NCBI RefSeq assembly: GCF_000420745.1
Contig: NZ_ATVN01000004.1
Coordinates: 149,753 to 213,752, forward strand
Direction of reading: 5' to 3'
From: Pseudorhodobacter ferrugineus DSM 5888
GTDB lineage: Bacteria; Pseudomonadota; Alphaproteobacteria; Rhodobacterales; Rhodobacteraceae
DNA: 64,000 nucleotides
In this document: positions 18,068 to 26,777 of the stretch, one piece after another
Position numbering within the stretch: position 1 is the stretch's first letter
Layout: every line of letters begins with the position of its first letter
The notes under the pieces: generated by a model
Database searches by the model: none
What the model was told of the DNA's origin: nothing
What the model saw: only the letters and a program-made list of their open reading frames with translations
Program-made: the position numbers and the translations under genes

Positions 18068-18583
18068 ATGGACTACGAAACCACCCCCGCCGCAACATTT
18101 GGTCATTCGTTAACGGGGGTGTCGATCAATCTTTTGGTGCGCGCTGTTGCGGTCGAGGTGGCGTTCTTGGTCGCCGTGTTCGGGATGCGGGCACGCCGCC
18201 AATCCAGAGATTTTGCGATCGCCCTGTATCAGGGCCAAGCGATCCAGATCCATTCTGATGGGACATTTGCCAACCATCCACTGCAAAGTTTGCTGCCCGA
18301 ATCGGGCGTGCGCGGTGCAGGAATTGAGATTCGCTCGCAAGAAATCGACCCGGATTCTGCTTGTGCGCTGGCCGAGGCCGTTGGGGGCATGGTTCTAGCA
18401 AAACCTAACGACAAAACCGCCCACGAATTGCGTGAAGCGGTGATTTTGTCGCCGCGGGGCTATGCCTTCGTGCCGAGCAGACGGATATGGCGGGCGGCGG
18501 GTTCAGCCACCCGACATGAGTTCCAAGAGCTCTATCCGGTTGCCAAAAGGGTCATGGATATAAATGCGGCGGATGCTGGGTAA
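18068..18583 (+). CDS. VOC/glyoxalase-like protein with 3' overlap
   Basis: A 171-residue protein whose first 130 residues fit the VOC fold (SINLLVRAVAVEVAFLVAVFGM, YQGQAIQIHSDGTFANHP, then REAVILSPRGYAFVPSR). AGGAG lies six bases before the ATG. The natural end of such proteins is near VPSRRI; the last 40 or so residues have no similarity to the fold, and the final 81 bp lie antisense to the conserved C-terminus of the next gene. A lost stop codon with read-through is likely. Substrate unknown. Confidence 0.72.
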   Translation: MDYETTPAATFGHSLTGVSINLLVRAVAVEVAFLVAVFGMRARRQSRDFAIALYQGQAIQIHSDGTFANHPLQSLLPESGVRGAGIEIRSQEIDPDSACALAEAVGGMVLAKPNDKTAHELREAVILSPRGYAFVPSRRIWRAAGSATRHEFQELYPVAKRVMDINAADAG

Positions 18584-18871
18584 GTCCTGATCCGTTTTGG
18601 TCTCCAGCCCTGCGGATTTCAGCTGCTCTGTCACTGCATCAAGGTTTTTCACCTGAAAGGCAGGATGCGCTTTTCGCGCGGCAGTGAAGGGGGTTTCGAC
18701 GCCCAGATGCAGGCGGATAGACCCTGCTTCAAACCACACGCCGCCGCGCCCCGCCAAGGCTTGGGGTTTTTGCACCTGCGTCATGCCAAGGACATCTGTA
18801 TAAAAGGCAATTGCCTGCGCCTCGGCACCTGCGGGCATGGCGAGCTGGACGTGATGCAGAGCGATTAACAT
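18503..18871 (-). CDS. VOC family protein (lactoylglutathione lyase-like)
   Basis: A compact 122-residue single-repeat VOC protein: MLIALHHVQLAMPAGAEAQA, FYTDVLGMTQV, and the C-terminal IYIHDPFGNRIELLEL with a metal-ligand glutamate. GGAG precedes the ATG at 18871. Its 3' end overlaps the converging gene by 81 bp. Substrate unknown; small members of this group include glyoxalase I-like and antibiotic-resistance-like proteins, and nothing here decides between them. Confidence 0.85.
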   Translation of the reverse strand: MLIALHHVQLAMPAGAEAQAIAFYTDVLGMTQVQKPQALAGRGGVWFEAGSIRLHLGVETPFTAARKAHPAFQVKNLDAVTEQLKSAGLETKTDQDLPSIRRIYIHDPFGNRIELLELMSGG

Positions 18872-18891
18872 TTGGTCTCCGGGTTTAGGGG

Positions 18892-18914
18892 TGGTGGGTT
18901 TCACCCACCCTACG
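18892..18914. repeat. Second copy of the GGTGGGTTTCACCCACC repeat
   Basis: These 23 bp are identical to one arm of the palindrome at 8520-8572. The block is itself palindromic and ends exactly at the stop codon of the msrC-like gene. Confidence 0.7.
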
Positions 18915-19370
18915 CTAGGCGGCATCAAGGAACAAATCGCCTAACAGGCGGGTCAGTTCGGAAACATCCGTTTCGGTAAAGGCGTCGGGCGTGTTGCTGT
19001 CCAGATCCAGCACGCCCAAGAGTTTACCCGCGCCGTTCCAGACAGGCAGCACCAGTTCCGACCGCGTGGACGACGCGCAGGCGATATGGTCTGGAAAGGC
19101 ATCTACATCAGGAACCAATTGCGCCTGCCCCGTGCGTGCCGCAGCCCCGCAAACCCCGCGCGAAAAGGGTATGACGAGGCAGCCGTGCCCGCCTTGATAG
19201 GGGCCAATTTTCAAAAGTTCTGGCGCTGTGACACGATAAAATCCGGTCCAATCTGACAGTTCATGCGCATGGTGCAGCTCACAAGCGATGGTGGCCATAA
19301 GGGCGACGGCGTCGTTTTCACCGTGGCACAGCGCGTGGAGGGATTGGGTAAGGGTGGCGTAATCGGGCAT
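18915..19370 (-). CDS. msrC: Free methionine-(R)-sulfoxide reductase (GAF domain)
   Basis: Reduces free L-methionine-(R)-sulfoxide to methionine with thioredoxin as donor. The 151-residue protein is one GAF domain with the three cysteines of the YebR/fRMsr family: Cys64 (GGHGCLVIPF), Cys74 (GVCG) and Cys98 (HIAC), as well as WTGFYRV and the ligand-pocket SELVLPVWN. All catalytic positions are kept, so it should be active. It complements the peroxiredoxin and thioredoxin of this window in oxidative-damage repair. Confidence 0.9.
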   Translation of the reverse strand: MPDYATLTQSLHALCHGENDAVALMATIACELHHAHELSDWTGFYRVTAPELLKIGPYQGGHGCLVIPFSRGVCGAAARTGQAQLVPDVDAFPDHIACASSTRSELVLPVWNGAGKLLGVLDLDSNTPDAFTETDVSELTRLLGDLFLDAA

Positions 19371-19421
19371 GGTTTGTCTTTCTGGCAGACGCCGGGGGTT
19401 TCACACCCCCAGACCCCCGTG

Positions 19422-19443
19422 GGATATTTGTGAACAGAAAAAG
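19422..19443. repeat. Dispersed repeat, family 2 (inverse copy)
   Basis: The reverse complement matches 11258-11279 at 21 of 22 positions. It lies between the thiolase stop and the start of the msrC-like gene, next to a run of C-rich palindromic sequence. Confidence 0.55.
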
Positions 19444-19453
19444 GAGGGTCAGG

Positions 19454-20626
19454 TTAAGGGCGTTCGATGGCGATTGCCGTGCCTTCGCCGCCGCCGATGC
19501 AGATGGCCGCAATGCCGCGTTTAAGGTTGCGGGATTCGAGGGCATGGAGAAGGGTCACGATGATACGCGCGCCGGATGCGCCGATGGGGTGGCCCAAGGC
19601 GCAGGCCCCGCCGTTCACGTTCACCTTATCATGCGGGATGTCGAGTTCGCGCATGAAGGCCATGGGCACCACGGCAAAGGCTTCGTTCACCTCCCACAGG
19701 TCCACGTCGTCTTTGGTCCAGCCCAGCCGGTCCAGCAATTTGCGGGCGGCGGGGACAGGGGCTGTGGGGAAATCGGCAGGCGCATGGGCATGGCTGGTGT
19801 GACCCATGACATAGGCGCGGATTGGCAAGGCATGGCTGCGGGCGGCAGTTTCAGACGCCATCACCAAAGCCGCAGCGCCATCGGAAATGGACGAGGAATT
19901 GGCCGCCGTCACTGTACCGTCCTTGCGAAAGGCGGGTTTAAGGGTAGGGATCTTTTCTGGCCGCGCCTGGGCTGGTTGCTCATCGGCGCTGACGGTCACA
20001 TCGCCTTTGCGGTTTGTCACGGTTACAGACGCAATTTCTGCGACCATTGCACCTGCGCTTTGGGCATCCAGCGCGCGGGTCAACGAGGCCAGCGCATAGG
20101 CATCCTGATCGGCGCGGGTGAATTGAAACGCCTGCGCGCAATCCTCGGCAAAGGTGCCCATCAGGCGGCCCTTTTCATAGGCATCCTCTAGCCCGTCCAG
20201 AAACATATGGTCCACCACCGCGGCGTGGCCCAACCGCGCCCCACCGCGCATTTTAGGCAACAGGTACGGCGCTTCGGTCATGCTTTCCATGCCACCTGCG
20301 ACCATCACATCGGTCTGGCCAAGGGCGATTTGGTCATGCGCAATCATCGCCGCTTTCATTCCCGACCCGCACATTTTGTTCAACGTCGTTGCAGACACGT
20401 TTTCGGAAAGCCCCGCAGCAAAGCCAGCCTGACGGGCGGGGGCCTGACCCTGGCCCGCAGGCAAAACGCAACCCATCAACAGCTCTTCGACCAGCGCTGG
20501 GTCAATCGCCCCCAAGGCTGCGCGAATCGCTGTGCCGCCCAAGCTCGCTGCTGGAACACCTGTAAATACGCCTTGAAACGCGCCCATCGCCGTGCGCGCC
20601 GCCCCGACAATAACAACTTTTTGCAT
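19454..20626 (-). CDS. Acetyl-CoA acetyltransferase (thiolase)
   Basis: A 390-residue type II thiolase, condensing two acetyl-CoA or splitting 3-ketoacyl-CoA. Catalytic residues are visible: nucleophile Cys86 in NKMCGSGM, the NEAF and GGACALGHPIGASGAR blocks, and the C-terminal CIGGGEG cysteine. A PhaA- or AtoB-like role in polyhydroxyalkanoate or acetyl-CoA assimilation is plausible, and the malyl-CoA lyase in this window fits the latter, but no phaB or phaC is adjacent. The ATG at 20626 has AAGGGG upstream. It diverges from the STAS gene. Confidence 0.93.
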   Translation of the reverse strand: MQKVVIVGAARTAMGAFQGVFTGVPAASLGGTAIRAALGAIDPALVEELLMGCVLPAGQGQAPARQAGFAAGLSENVSATTLNKMCGSGMKAAMIAHDQIALGQTDVMVAGGMESMTEAPYLLPKMRGGARLGHAAVVDHMFLDGLEDAYEKGRLMGTFAEDCAQAFQFTRADQDAYALASLTRALDAQSAGAMVAEIASVTVTNRKGDVTVSADEQPAQARPEKIPTLKPAFRKDGTVTAANSSSISDGAAALVMASETAARSHALPIRAYVMGHTSHAHAPADFPTAPVPAARKLLDRLGWTKDDVDLWEVNEAFAVVPMAFMRELDIPHDKVNVNGGACALGHPIGASGARIIVTLLHALESRNLKRGIAAICIGGGEGTAIAIERP

Positions 20627-20723
20627 TTTAGCCCCTTTGCCACGCGTTTGGTTACCGAATGCTAACCACTGGGTCATAGCCTGCAAGCCCTGAATGTGCC
20701 GGAATTTGAAGGAGTTTTCGAAG

Positions 20724-21059
20724 ATGGACCTAACTGCCACGGCGCATGGCGCCCTACTTGTTATCAGCATATGCGAAAATCGGATCGATGCCGCCAGTGC
20801 AATTCAGTTCAAGGAGCGGATGCGCGAGGTAACGCAAACCCCGTCAGACCGTGTATTGCTTGACCTGTCGCAAGTGCAGTTTCTGGACAGTTCGGGTTTG
20901 GGCGCGGTGGTGGGTGTGATGAAACTGCTGGGCGCAGACCGCAAGCTGGAACTGTCGGGCCTAACGCCAACGGTGGCCAAGGTTTTCCGACTGACGCGGA
21001 TGGATTCGGTTTTTACCATCCATCCCACCCTGCCCGATGGCCTGCGCAAAGCAAGTTGA
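20724..21059 (+). CDS. STAS-domain anti-anti-sigma factor
   Basis: A 111-residue SpoIIAA/RsbV-like protein. The phosphorylation loop LDLSQVQFLDSSGLGAVVGV carries the conserved serine pair. In its unphosphorylated form such a protein binds an anti-sigma kinase and frees a sigma factor. The next gene encodes just such a kinase and starts 35 bp after this stop, so the two form a partner-switch pair. AGGAG lies nine bases before the ATG at 20724. Confidence 0.88.
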   Translation: MDLTATAHGALLVISICENRIDAASAIQFKERMREVTQTPSDRVLLDLSQVQFLDSSGLGAVVGVMKLLGADRKLELSGLTPTVAKVFRLTRMDSVFTIHPTLPDGLRKAS

Positions 21060-21093
21060 TATGGGCCCACCTGAAGGCGGCGAAGGACAGACC

Positions 21094-21522
21094 ATGCATC
21101 TGACCATTGCAAGCGACCCTGTCGCTGTCCGCAGCGCGCTGGATACAGTGCTGGCAAGCACCGCGATGCTTGGCCTGGGTGACTGCGCACGCGGCACAGC
21201 AGAAATTGTGTTGGCCGAGGTGCTGAATAATATTGTCGAACATGCCTATGCCAGAACGACAGGCGAAATACAGCTACGCCTTGTGCCAAAATCGGACGGG
21301 GTATTCGTAGCCGTCTGTGATCAGGGACGGGCCTTTCCACATGAACAATTGCCACAAGGTATCTTGCCCGTGATCGATGTGGATGCCGGCCTCCCAGAAG
21401 GCGGCTTTGGGTGGTTTCTTATTCGAACCTTGGTTCAAGACCTTCGATATCAACGAACAGACACCACAAATCACCTGAGCTTTACTCTTCTTACCGATGC
21501 AGAACCTGACAGTGTTCATTAA
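21094..21522 (+). CDS. Anti-sigma factor / serine kinase (RsbW-like HATPase)
   Basis: A 142-residue GHKL ATPase with the N-box EVLNNIVEHAYA, the CDQGRAF segment with the G1-type aspartate, and GGFGWFLIRTL as the G2 loop. It should phosphorylate the STAS protein encoded just upstream and sequester a sigma factor or other target. No sigma factor or PP2C phosphatase gene is adjacent, so the output of this pair is not shown here. The ATG at 21094 has GAAGGA upstream and is preferred to 21037, which would overlap the STAS gene. Confidence 0.87.
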   Translation: MHLTIASDPVAVRSALDTVLASTAMLGLGDCARGTAEIVLAEVLNNIVEHAYARTTGEIQLRLVPKSDGVFVAVCDQGRAFPHEQLPQGILPVIDVDAGLPEGGFGWFLIRTLVQDLRYQRTDTTNHLSFTLLTDAEPDSVH

Positions 21523-21813
21523 TTGGTGACAATCCACGCCAAACGGGCCCATTTCGCGGAGTCTAATCAGATATGACACCAAATGGTCACTCTTTCCCCC
21601 TAAACTCGCCACCTATTATCCCGCATATGGTACTTGTAGCTGCATAAAAGCTTCCCTCGGTGTCACGCTAATTGCCCCCACCCAGTACGTGACATCGAGG
21701 CGTCTACCCCCCTATTGCCCGCGCGCAGACAGAACGAAAATCTGTGCAAAATAACGGATTACGCTTTGCAAAATTTGCCTTTAGGGTCGGGCAAAACAAT
21801 TGTGGAGACCCCA

Positions 21814-23391
21814 ATGCGCGATTTTCAAATGCCGGGCCGTTCGGCCGTTTATGCCGCCAATGGCATGTGTGCCACCTCCCACCCTTTGGCCGCTGCGGTC
21901 GCGATTGATACCCTCAAGGCAGGCGGCAACGCGGTCGATGCCGCCATTGCGGGCGCGGTGCTGCTCGGGTTTTGCGAACCGCAGATGACTGGTCTTGGTG
22001 GCGATTGTTTTGTTCTGTTCAAACCTGCCGGGGCGCAAGATATCCACGGCCTCAACGGTTCCGGCCGCGCCCCCCGTGGCCTTGATGCCGCAGCCTTGCG
22101 TGCCCGTGGCCTGACCGCCATGCCGCTTTATGCGCCCGAGGCGGTAACAATGCCCGGCGCTGTCGATGCGTTTTGCCAGCTTTCGGCCGATTGGGGCCGC
22201 ATGGGCCTTGCCGAAACCCTCGCCCCGGCGATCCATTACGCAGAAGAAGGCGTGCCCGTTGCCCCCCGCGTTGCCAAGGATTGGGCCGAGGCCGAACACC
22301 TGCTGCAAGGCCGCGCCCGCGAAACCCTTCTACTTGATGGCAAATCGCTCACCCTTGGCCAGCGCTTCCGCGCGCCCGGGCAGGCCGAGGTGCTGCGCCG
22401 CATCGCATCCCAAGGTCGCGCAGGGTTTTATGAAGGCGAGGTTGCGCAAGACATGGTCGCCTCCCTTAACGCCCTTGGCGGCACCCACACGCTTGATGAT
22501 TTCGCCGCCACAAAATGCGATTACGTTAGCCCCGTGTCCGGTCCCTACAAAGGCGTCGACCTGTATGAGCATCCGCCGAATGGGCAGGGTGCCACCGCCA
22601 TTCTGCTGCTAAAAATCCTTGCCCATTTTGACATAAAGTCAATGGACCCCTTCGGCGCCGACCGCGCGCATATAGAGGCCGAGGCGACAAAACTCGCCTA
22701 TGACGCCCGCAACCGTTTTATCGCCGATCCGGACCAAACCAAACGGCTCGACCATATGCTGTCCGATGCCACGGCGGCAAAACTCGCGGCCTTGATCAAC
22801 CCCAAACGCGCGATGGCAGCCGCCGCCCCACTCACCGAATCGGTCCACAAAGACACAATCTACATAACCGTGGTCGACAAAGACCGCATGGCCGTCTCCC
22901 TCATCTACTCGGTCTATCACAGCTTTGGCGCCTGCCTCGCGTCTGATAAATTCGGCATCAACTTCCAAAACCGCGGCGCGGGCTTCACACTGGACCAAGG
23001 CCACCCGAACGAGGCTGCTGGCGGTAAACGCCCCATGCACACCATCATCCCCGGCATGATTGCCGAAAAGGGCCGCGTCACAATGCCTTTCGGCGTGATG
23101 GGCGGGTCGTACCAACCCACAGGTCACGCGCGTTTTGTCTCGAACATCCAGGATTTCGGCATGGACCCGCAATCCGCAATGGACGCCCCGCGCTGCTTTT
23201 CAGGCGCCGAAGGGATGGAGGTTGAACGCGGCTATTCCGACACCATCCGCGCCGATCTTGCCGCGCGCGGCCATGACGTCAAAATCCCCGTGGTCCCGCT
23301 CGGTGGCTCCCAAGCCATCAAACTCCACGCAGACGGCCTTCTCGAAGGTGCCTCCGACCCTCGCAAAGACGGCTGCGCATTGGGCTATTAA
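21814..23391 (+). CDS. ggt: Gamma-glutamyltransferase family hydrolase
   Basis: A 525-residue Ntn hydrolase. GGTs cleave gamma-glutamyl bonds, as in glutathione, after self-cleavage at a threonine. The signature NGMCATSHPLAAAVAIDTLK opens the protein, GGNAVDAAIA follows, and the processing site is the DTIY segment before VVDKDRMAVSLIYSVYHSFG. No signal peptide is visible, unlike periplasmic GGTs, and this variant resembles the YwrD/cephalosporin-acylase-like branch, so its substrate may not be glutathione. GGAG precedes the ATG at 21814. Confidence 0.88.
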   Translation: MRDFQMPGRSAVYAANGMCATSHPLAAAVAIDTLKAGGNAVDAAIAGAVLLGFCEPQMTGLGGDCFVLFKPAGAQDIHGLNGSGRAPRGLDAAALRARGLTAMPLYAPEAVTMPGAVDAFCQLSADWGRMGLAETLAPAIHYAEEGVPVAPRVAKDWAEAEHLLQGRARETLLLDGKSLTLGQRFRAPGQAEVLRRIASQGRAGFYEGEVAQDMVASLNALGGTHTLDDFAATKCDYVSPVSGPYKGVDLYEHPPNGQGATAILLLKILAHFDIKSMDPFGADRAHIEAEATKLAYDARNRFIADPDQTKRLDHMLSDATAAKLAALINPKRAMAAAAPLTESVHKDTIYITVVDKDRMAVSLIYSVYHSFGACLASDKFGINFQNRGAGFTLDQGHPNEAAGGKRPMHTIIPGMIAEKGRVTMPFGVMGGSYQPTGHARFVSNIQDFGMDPQSAMDAPRCFSGAEGMEVERGYSDTIRADLAARGHDVKIPVVPLGGSQAIKLHADGLLEGASDPRKDGCALGY

Positions 23392-23420
23392 CCCCCAATT
23401 TCATCTTTGCAAAAATACTC
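23392..23420. repeat. Dispersed repeat, family 1
   Basis: Starts directly after the ggt stop codon. It shares the C run, TTTCATCTTTGC and AAAAATACTC with 35-62, with a one-base difference in the spacer. It sits between two converging genes. Confidence 0.6.
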
Positions 23421-23448
23421 AAAACGGGTCGCTCAGCAGAGCGGCCTG

Positions 23449-24390
23449 TCACATCAACAGCACCAAAACCAAACTCAAGCTGAAAAAGCTCATCGCCGTT
23501 GCCCCCAGCATAGCAAGCGACGCCAAGCCCTCCAGCCCCACCTCCTGCGCAAAAATCGGGTAAACCCCCAGCATCGGCACCGCACAGGCAATCACAAAAC
23601 ACGCCTGCAAATCGGCACCCAACACAGGCCCGCCCAGCGCCGCTGCCATGGCCAGAACCGCAACACCCAAAGCTGGATGCAGCACCAGCTTGCCAAATCC
23701 GATCTGCCCCGCCAGCGCCATATTCCCGCGCAGCGCAATTCCTGCCAGCGACCCGCCAACCACAAACAACGCAAGCGCCACCGCAGCCGTCGAAATCATC
23801 GTCAGCCCACGGTCCATCGCCTCGGGGATCGGCAGCTTCAACACCGACCACGCAAGCCCCGCAATCATCGCCAATATCAACGGACGGCGGATCAGGTTGC
23901 GTGCAATATCCCAAATCATCACGCCCATCCCAGCACCGCTGCGCCCCATCGCAATCAGCGTCAGCGCCACGGGAATCATCAACAAATTTTCCACCATCAG
24001 GCTCATCGCCAACACTTTGGGCGCCAAATCCGGATAGGCCAGCAGCAAAATGGGAAAGGCCATATAGCCGGAATTGGAACAGGCCGACCCCATGATGCAA
24101 ATACCCGCGCGCTCCATCGGCAGCCCTTGGATACGGTGAAACCAAACATAGCCCACAGCCATCACCAGCAATGACGCCAGCGCATAAAGCCCCATAAATG
24201 CAGGGTCAAACACCTCGGCCACATCGCGTTTGGAAAGCGCATTGAACAGCAGCGCAGGCAACGCAATCGTAATCACAAAACGCCCAAAAATCCGCATATC
24301 GGGGGCCGAAAACAGCCCCGCGCGCGTCACCGCAAACCCCAGCCCCACCACCAGAAAAATCGGCAAGGTGATGGCGATGACCGTTTCCAT
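23449..24390 (-). CDS. AEC family transporter
   Basis: A 313-residue inner-membrane protein with about ten hydrophobic helices in two halves, of the auxin-efflux-carrier/malate-permease family (METVIAITLPIFLVVGLGFA; CSNSGYMAFPILL in the middle; FVIACAVPMLGVYPIFAQE in the second half). Such carriers move dicarboxylates, amino acids or other organic anions; the substrate is unknown. The ATG follows the aroC stop with no gap, so it is probably translated from the same mRNA as pheS-aroC. Confidence 0.87.
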   Translation of the reverse strand: METVIAITLPIFLVVGLGFAVTRAGLFSAPDMRIFGRFVITIALPALLFNALSKRDVAEVFDPAFMGLYALASLLVMAVGYVWFHRIQGLPMERAGICIMGSACSNSGYMAFPILLLAYPDLAPKVLAMSLMVENLLMIPVALTLIAMGRSGAGMGVMIWDIARNLIRRPLILAMIAGLAWSVLKLPIPEAMDRGLTMISTAAVALALFVVGGSLAGIALRGNMALAGQIGFGKLVLHPALGVAVLAMAAALGGPVLGADLQACFVIACAVPMLGVYPIFAQEVGLEGLASLAMLGATAMSFFSLSLVLVLLM

Positions 24391-25491
24391 TTACCCGATT
24401 TGCCCGCGCACGCCGCCGGTTTGGCCGCGGTCCATCAGTACATGGTCCAGCAAAACACAGGCCATCATCGCCTCACCCACTGGCACGGCGCGGATGCCAA
24501 CGCAGGGGTCATGGCGGCCTTTGGTGATCAAATCCACCTCATCGCCCGCGACCGTCACCGTTTGGCGCGGTGTCAGGATCGAAGACGTCGGTTTAACCGA
24601 AAACCGCACCACAACATCTTGGCCCGTGGAAATCCCCCCCAAAATGCCACCGGCATGGTTGGTCAAAAACGCGGGGCCAGTCGCACCCATCCGAATCTCA
24701 TCCGCATTTTCCACGCCCGTCAACATCGCGGCCGCCATGCCTTCGCCAATCTCCACGCCTTTGACGGCATTGATCGACATCATCGCTGCGGCCAAATCCG
24801 TGTCTAACTTGGCATAAATCGGTGCGCCAAGGCCGGGCACCATGCCTCGCGCCACAACTTCAATCACCGCACCGACCGAGTTATGATCTTTGCGCAAAGC
24901 GTCCAGATAAACTGCCCAATCGCTTGCCGCCTGTGCATCAGGCACCCAGAACGGATTCTGATCAATCTGATCCCAGTCAAACCGCGCGCGGTCAATCCCG
25001 TGCGGCCCCATCTGCACCATATAACCCGTTACCGACAGCCCCGGCACCAGCTGCGCCAGCGCTGCGCGGGCCACACTGCCCGCCGCGACCCGCGATGCCG
25101 TCTCGCGCGCCGATGACCGGCCCCCGCCGCGCGGATCGCGCAGCCCGTATTTCTGGTGGTAGGTAATATCCGCATGGCCGGGCCGAAAACTCTGCACGAT
25201 ATCACCGTAATCCTTGGACCGCTGATCGGTGTTTTCAATCATCAGCTGGATCGGCGTGCCCGTTGTACGCCCCTCATAGACACCCGACAGAATGCGCACC
25301 TGATCGGCCTCTTGCCGCTGCGTGGTGAACTTGTTCTGCCCCGGTTTGCGCTTGTCCAACCAAGGCTGAATATCGGCCTCTGTCAGCGCCACACCGGGCG
25401 GGCAGCCATCCACCGTCGCCCCAATCGCGATCCCATGACTTTCGCCCCAGGTCGTTACCCGAAACATATGGCCAAAGGTGTTATAGCTCAT
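24391..25491 (-). CDS. aroC: Chorismate synthase
   Basis: Catalyses the last shikimate-pathway step, EPSP to chorismate, using reduced FMN. The 366-residue protein has family signatures [14 protein letters not shown] at the start, [16 protein letters not shown] sequence near residue 105 and [19 protein letters not shown] near residue 122. Its ATG overlaps the pheS stop as ATGA, an unusual pairing of a Phe-tRNA synthetase subunit with Phe-precursor synthesis. Confidence 0.97.
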   Translation of the reverse strand: MSYNTFGHMFRVTTWGESHGIAIGATVDGCPPGVALTEADIQPWLDKRKPGQNKFTTQRQEADQVRILSGVYEGRTTGTPIQLMIENTDQRSKDYGDIVQSFRPGHADITYHQKYGLRDPRGGGRSSARETASRVAAGSVARAALAQLVPGLSVTGYMVQMGPHGIDRARFDWDQIDQNPFWVPDAQAASDWAVYLDALRKDHNSVGAVIEVVARGMVPGLGAPIYAKLDTDLAAAMMSINAVKGVEIGEGMAAAMLTGVENADEIRMGATGPAFLTNHAGGILGGISTGQDVVVRFSVKPTSSILTPRQTVTVAGDEVDLITKGRHDPCVGIRAVPVGEAMMACVLLDHVLMDRGQTGGVRGQIG

Positions 25492-26564
25492 GCTACGCCA
25501 CCCGCCAATTCAGGCATGTTCAGCGCCGAAAACCCATAGTGTCGCAACCAGCGCAGATCAGATTCGAAAAACGCGCGCAAATCGGGGATGCCGTATTTCA
25601 GCATCGCCATCCGGTCGATCCCCATACCAAAGGCAAAACCTTGCCATTCGTTCGGGTCCACCCCTGCCGCTGTCAGCACCTTGGGGTGCACCATGCCGGA
25701 CCCCAAAACCTCCATCCAGCCATCGCCTTCACCAATGCGCAACTGCCCGTCAATCCACGAACACTGAATATCGACCTCGGCTGAAGGCTCGGTGAACGGG
25801 AAATGGCTGGCGCGGAACCGCGTTTTCACGGGCTTGCCGAAAAACGCAGAAAAGAACTCTTCCAGCACCCATTTCAGATTGGCCATTGAGATGTCTTTAC
25901 CAATCACCAATCCTTCAACCTGATGGAACATCGGCGAATGGGTTTGGTCCATGTCCATCCGGTACACACGGCCGGGGCAAATGATGCGAATGGGCGCGCC
26001 TTGCTCCATCATAGCGCGGATCTGCACGGGGCTGGTATGGGTGCGCAGCACATGCGGCGGGCGGTCATCGCCGATCGCACGGTTCATGAAAAACGTGTCA
26101 TGCTCCTGCCGCGCAGGGTGTTCGGGCGGAATGTTCAGCGCGTCAAAGTTATACCAATCAGATTCCACCTGCGGCCCCTCGGCCACGGCAAATCCCATAT
26201 CGGCAAAAATCGCGGTCAATTCCTCGGTCACTTGGGAAACGGGATGAATGGTCCCCGCCGCCCGTGGCCGCGCGGGCAGCGTCACATCCAGCCATTCCGA
26301 CTGCAAGCGCGCATCCAGCGCCGCATCGGCCATCGCGGCTTTTTTCGCGCGCAAGGCCGCGTCAATCTCATCCTTCAGCGCGTTCAGGGCGGCACCGAAT
26401 GTGCTCCGCTCCTCCGCGCTCATTTTGCCCAATTCGCGCATTTTCAGGCTGATCTCGCCTTTTTTGCCCAGGGCCGCCAAACGTACCTCTTCCAGCGCGG
26501 CCTCATCACCGGCACTCGCAACGGCGGTCAGGTATTTGCCCTTCAGGTCATCAAGCTCGGTCAT
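25488..26564 (-). CDS. pheS: Phenylalanine--tRNA ligase alpha subunit
   Basis: Class II synthetase subunit acting as an alpha2-beta2 tetramer with PheT. The 358-residue protein has an N-terminal coiled-coil arm (residues 1-90), motif 2 around [20 protein letters not shown] and motif 3 [24 protein letters not shown] lies before the ATG at 26564; the open frame beyond is not conserved. pheT, normally next in the operon, is absent from this window; aroC follows instead. Confidence 0.97.
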   Translation of the reverse strand: MTELDDLKGKYLTAVASAGDEAALEEVRLAALGKKGEISLKMRELGKMSAEERSTFGAALNALKDEIDAALRAKKAAMADAALDARLQSEWLDVTLPARPRAAGTIHPVSQVTEELTAIFADMGFAVAEGPQVESDWYNFDALNIPPEHPARQEHDTFFMNRAIGDDRPPHVLRTHTSPVQIRAMMEQGAPIRIICPGRVYRMDMDQTHSPMFHQVEGLVIGKDISMANLKWVLEEFFSAFFGKPVKTRFRASHFPFTEPSAEVDIQCSWIDGQLRIGEGDGWMEVLGSGMVHPKVLTAAGVDPNEWQGFAFGMGIDRMAMLKYGIPDLRAFFESDLRWLRHYGFSALNMPELAGGVA

Positions 26565-26777
26565 GGTCTGTCTCCGGGAATTGGTCGATTTCGTGCTAGC
26601 GGGCAGGGTGCTGAAATGCAAGCGGCCAGTCAGACGGAATGGACAAGTCGTTAATCCATCTGGCGCTAAACTGGCCCAAAGATGCAAATGCCTTGCCAAA
26701 GCACCAGTCTCGCCTTGTTTCTGCGCCGATTGGTGTAGCTTGCTGTTCACATTCATTTAACCACTTCGGATTCCTTT

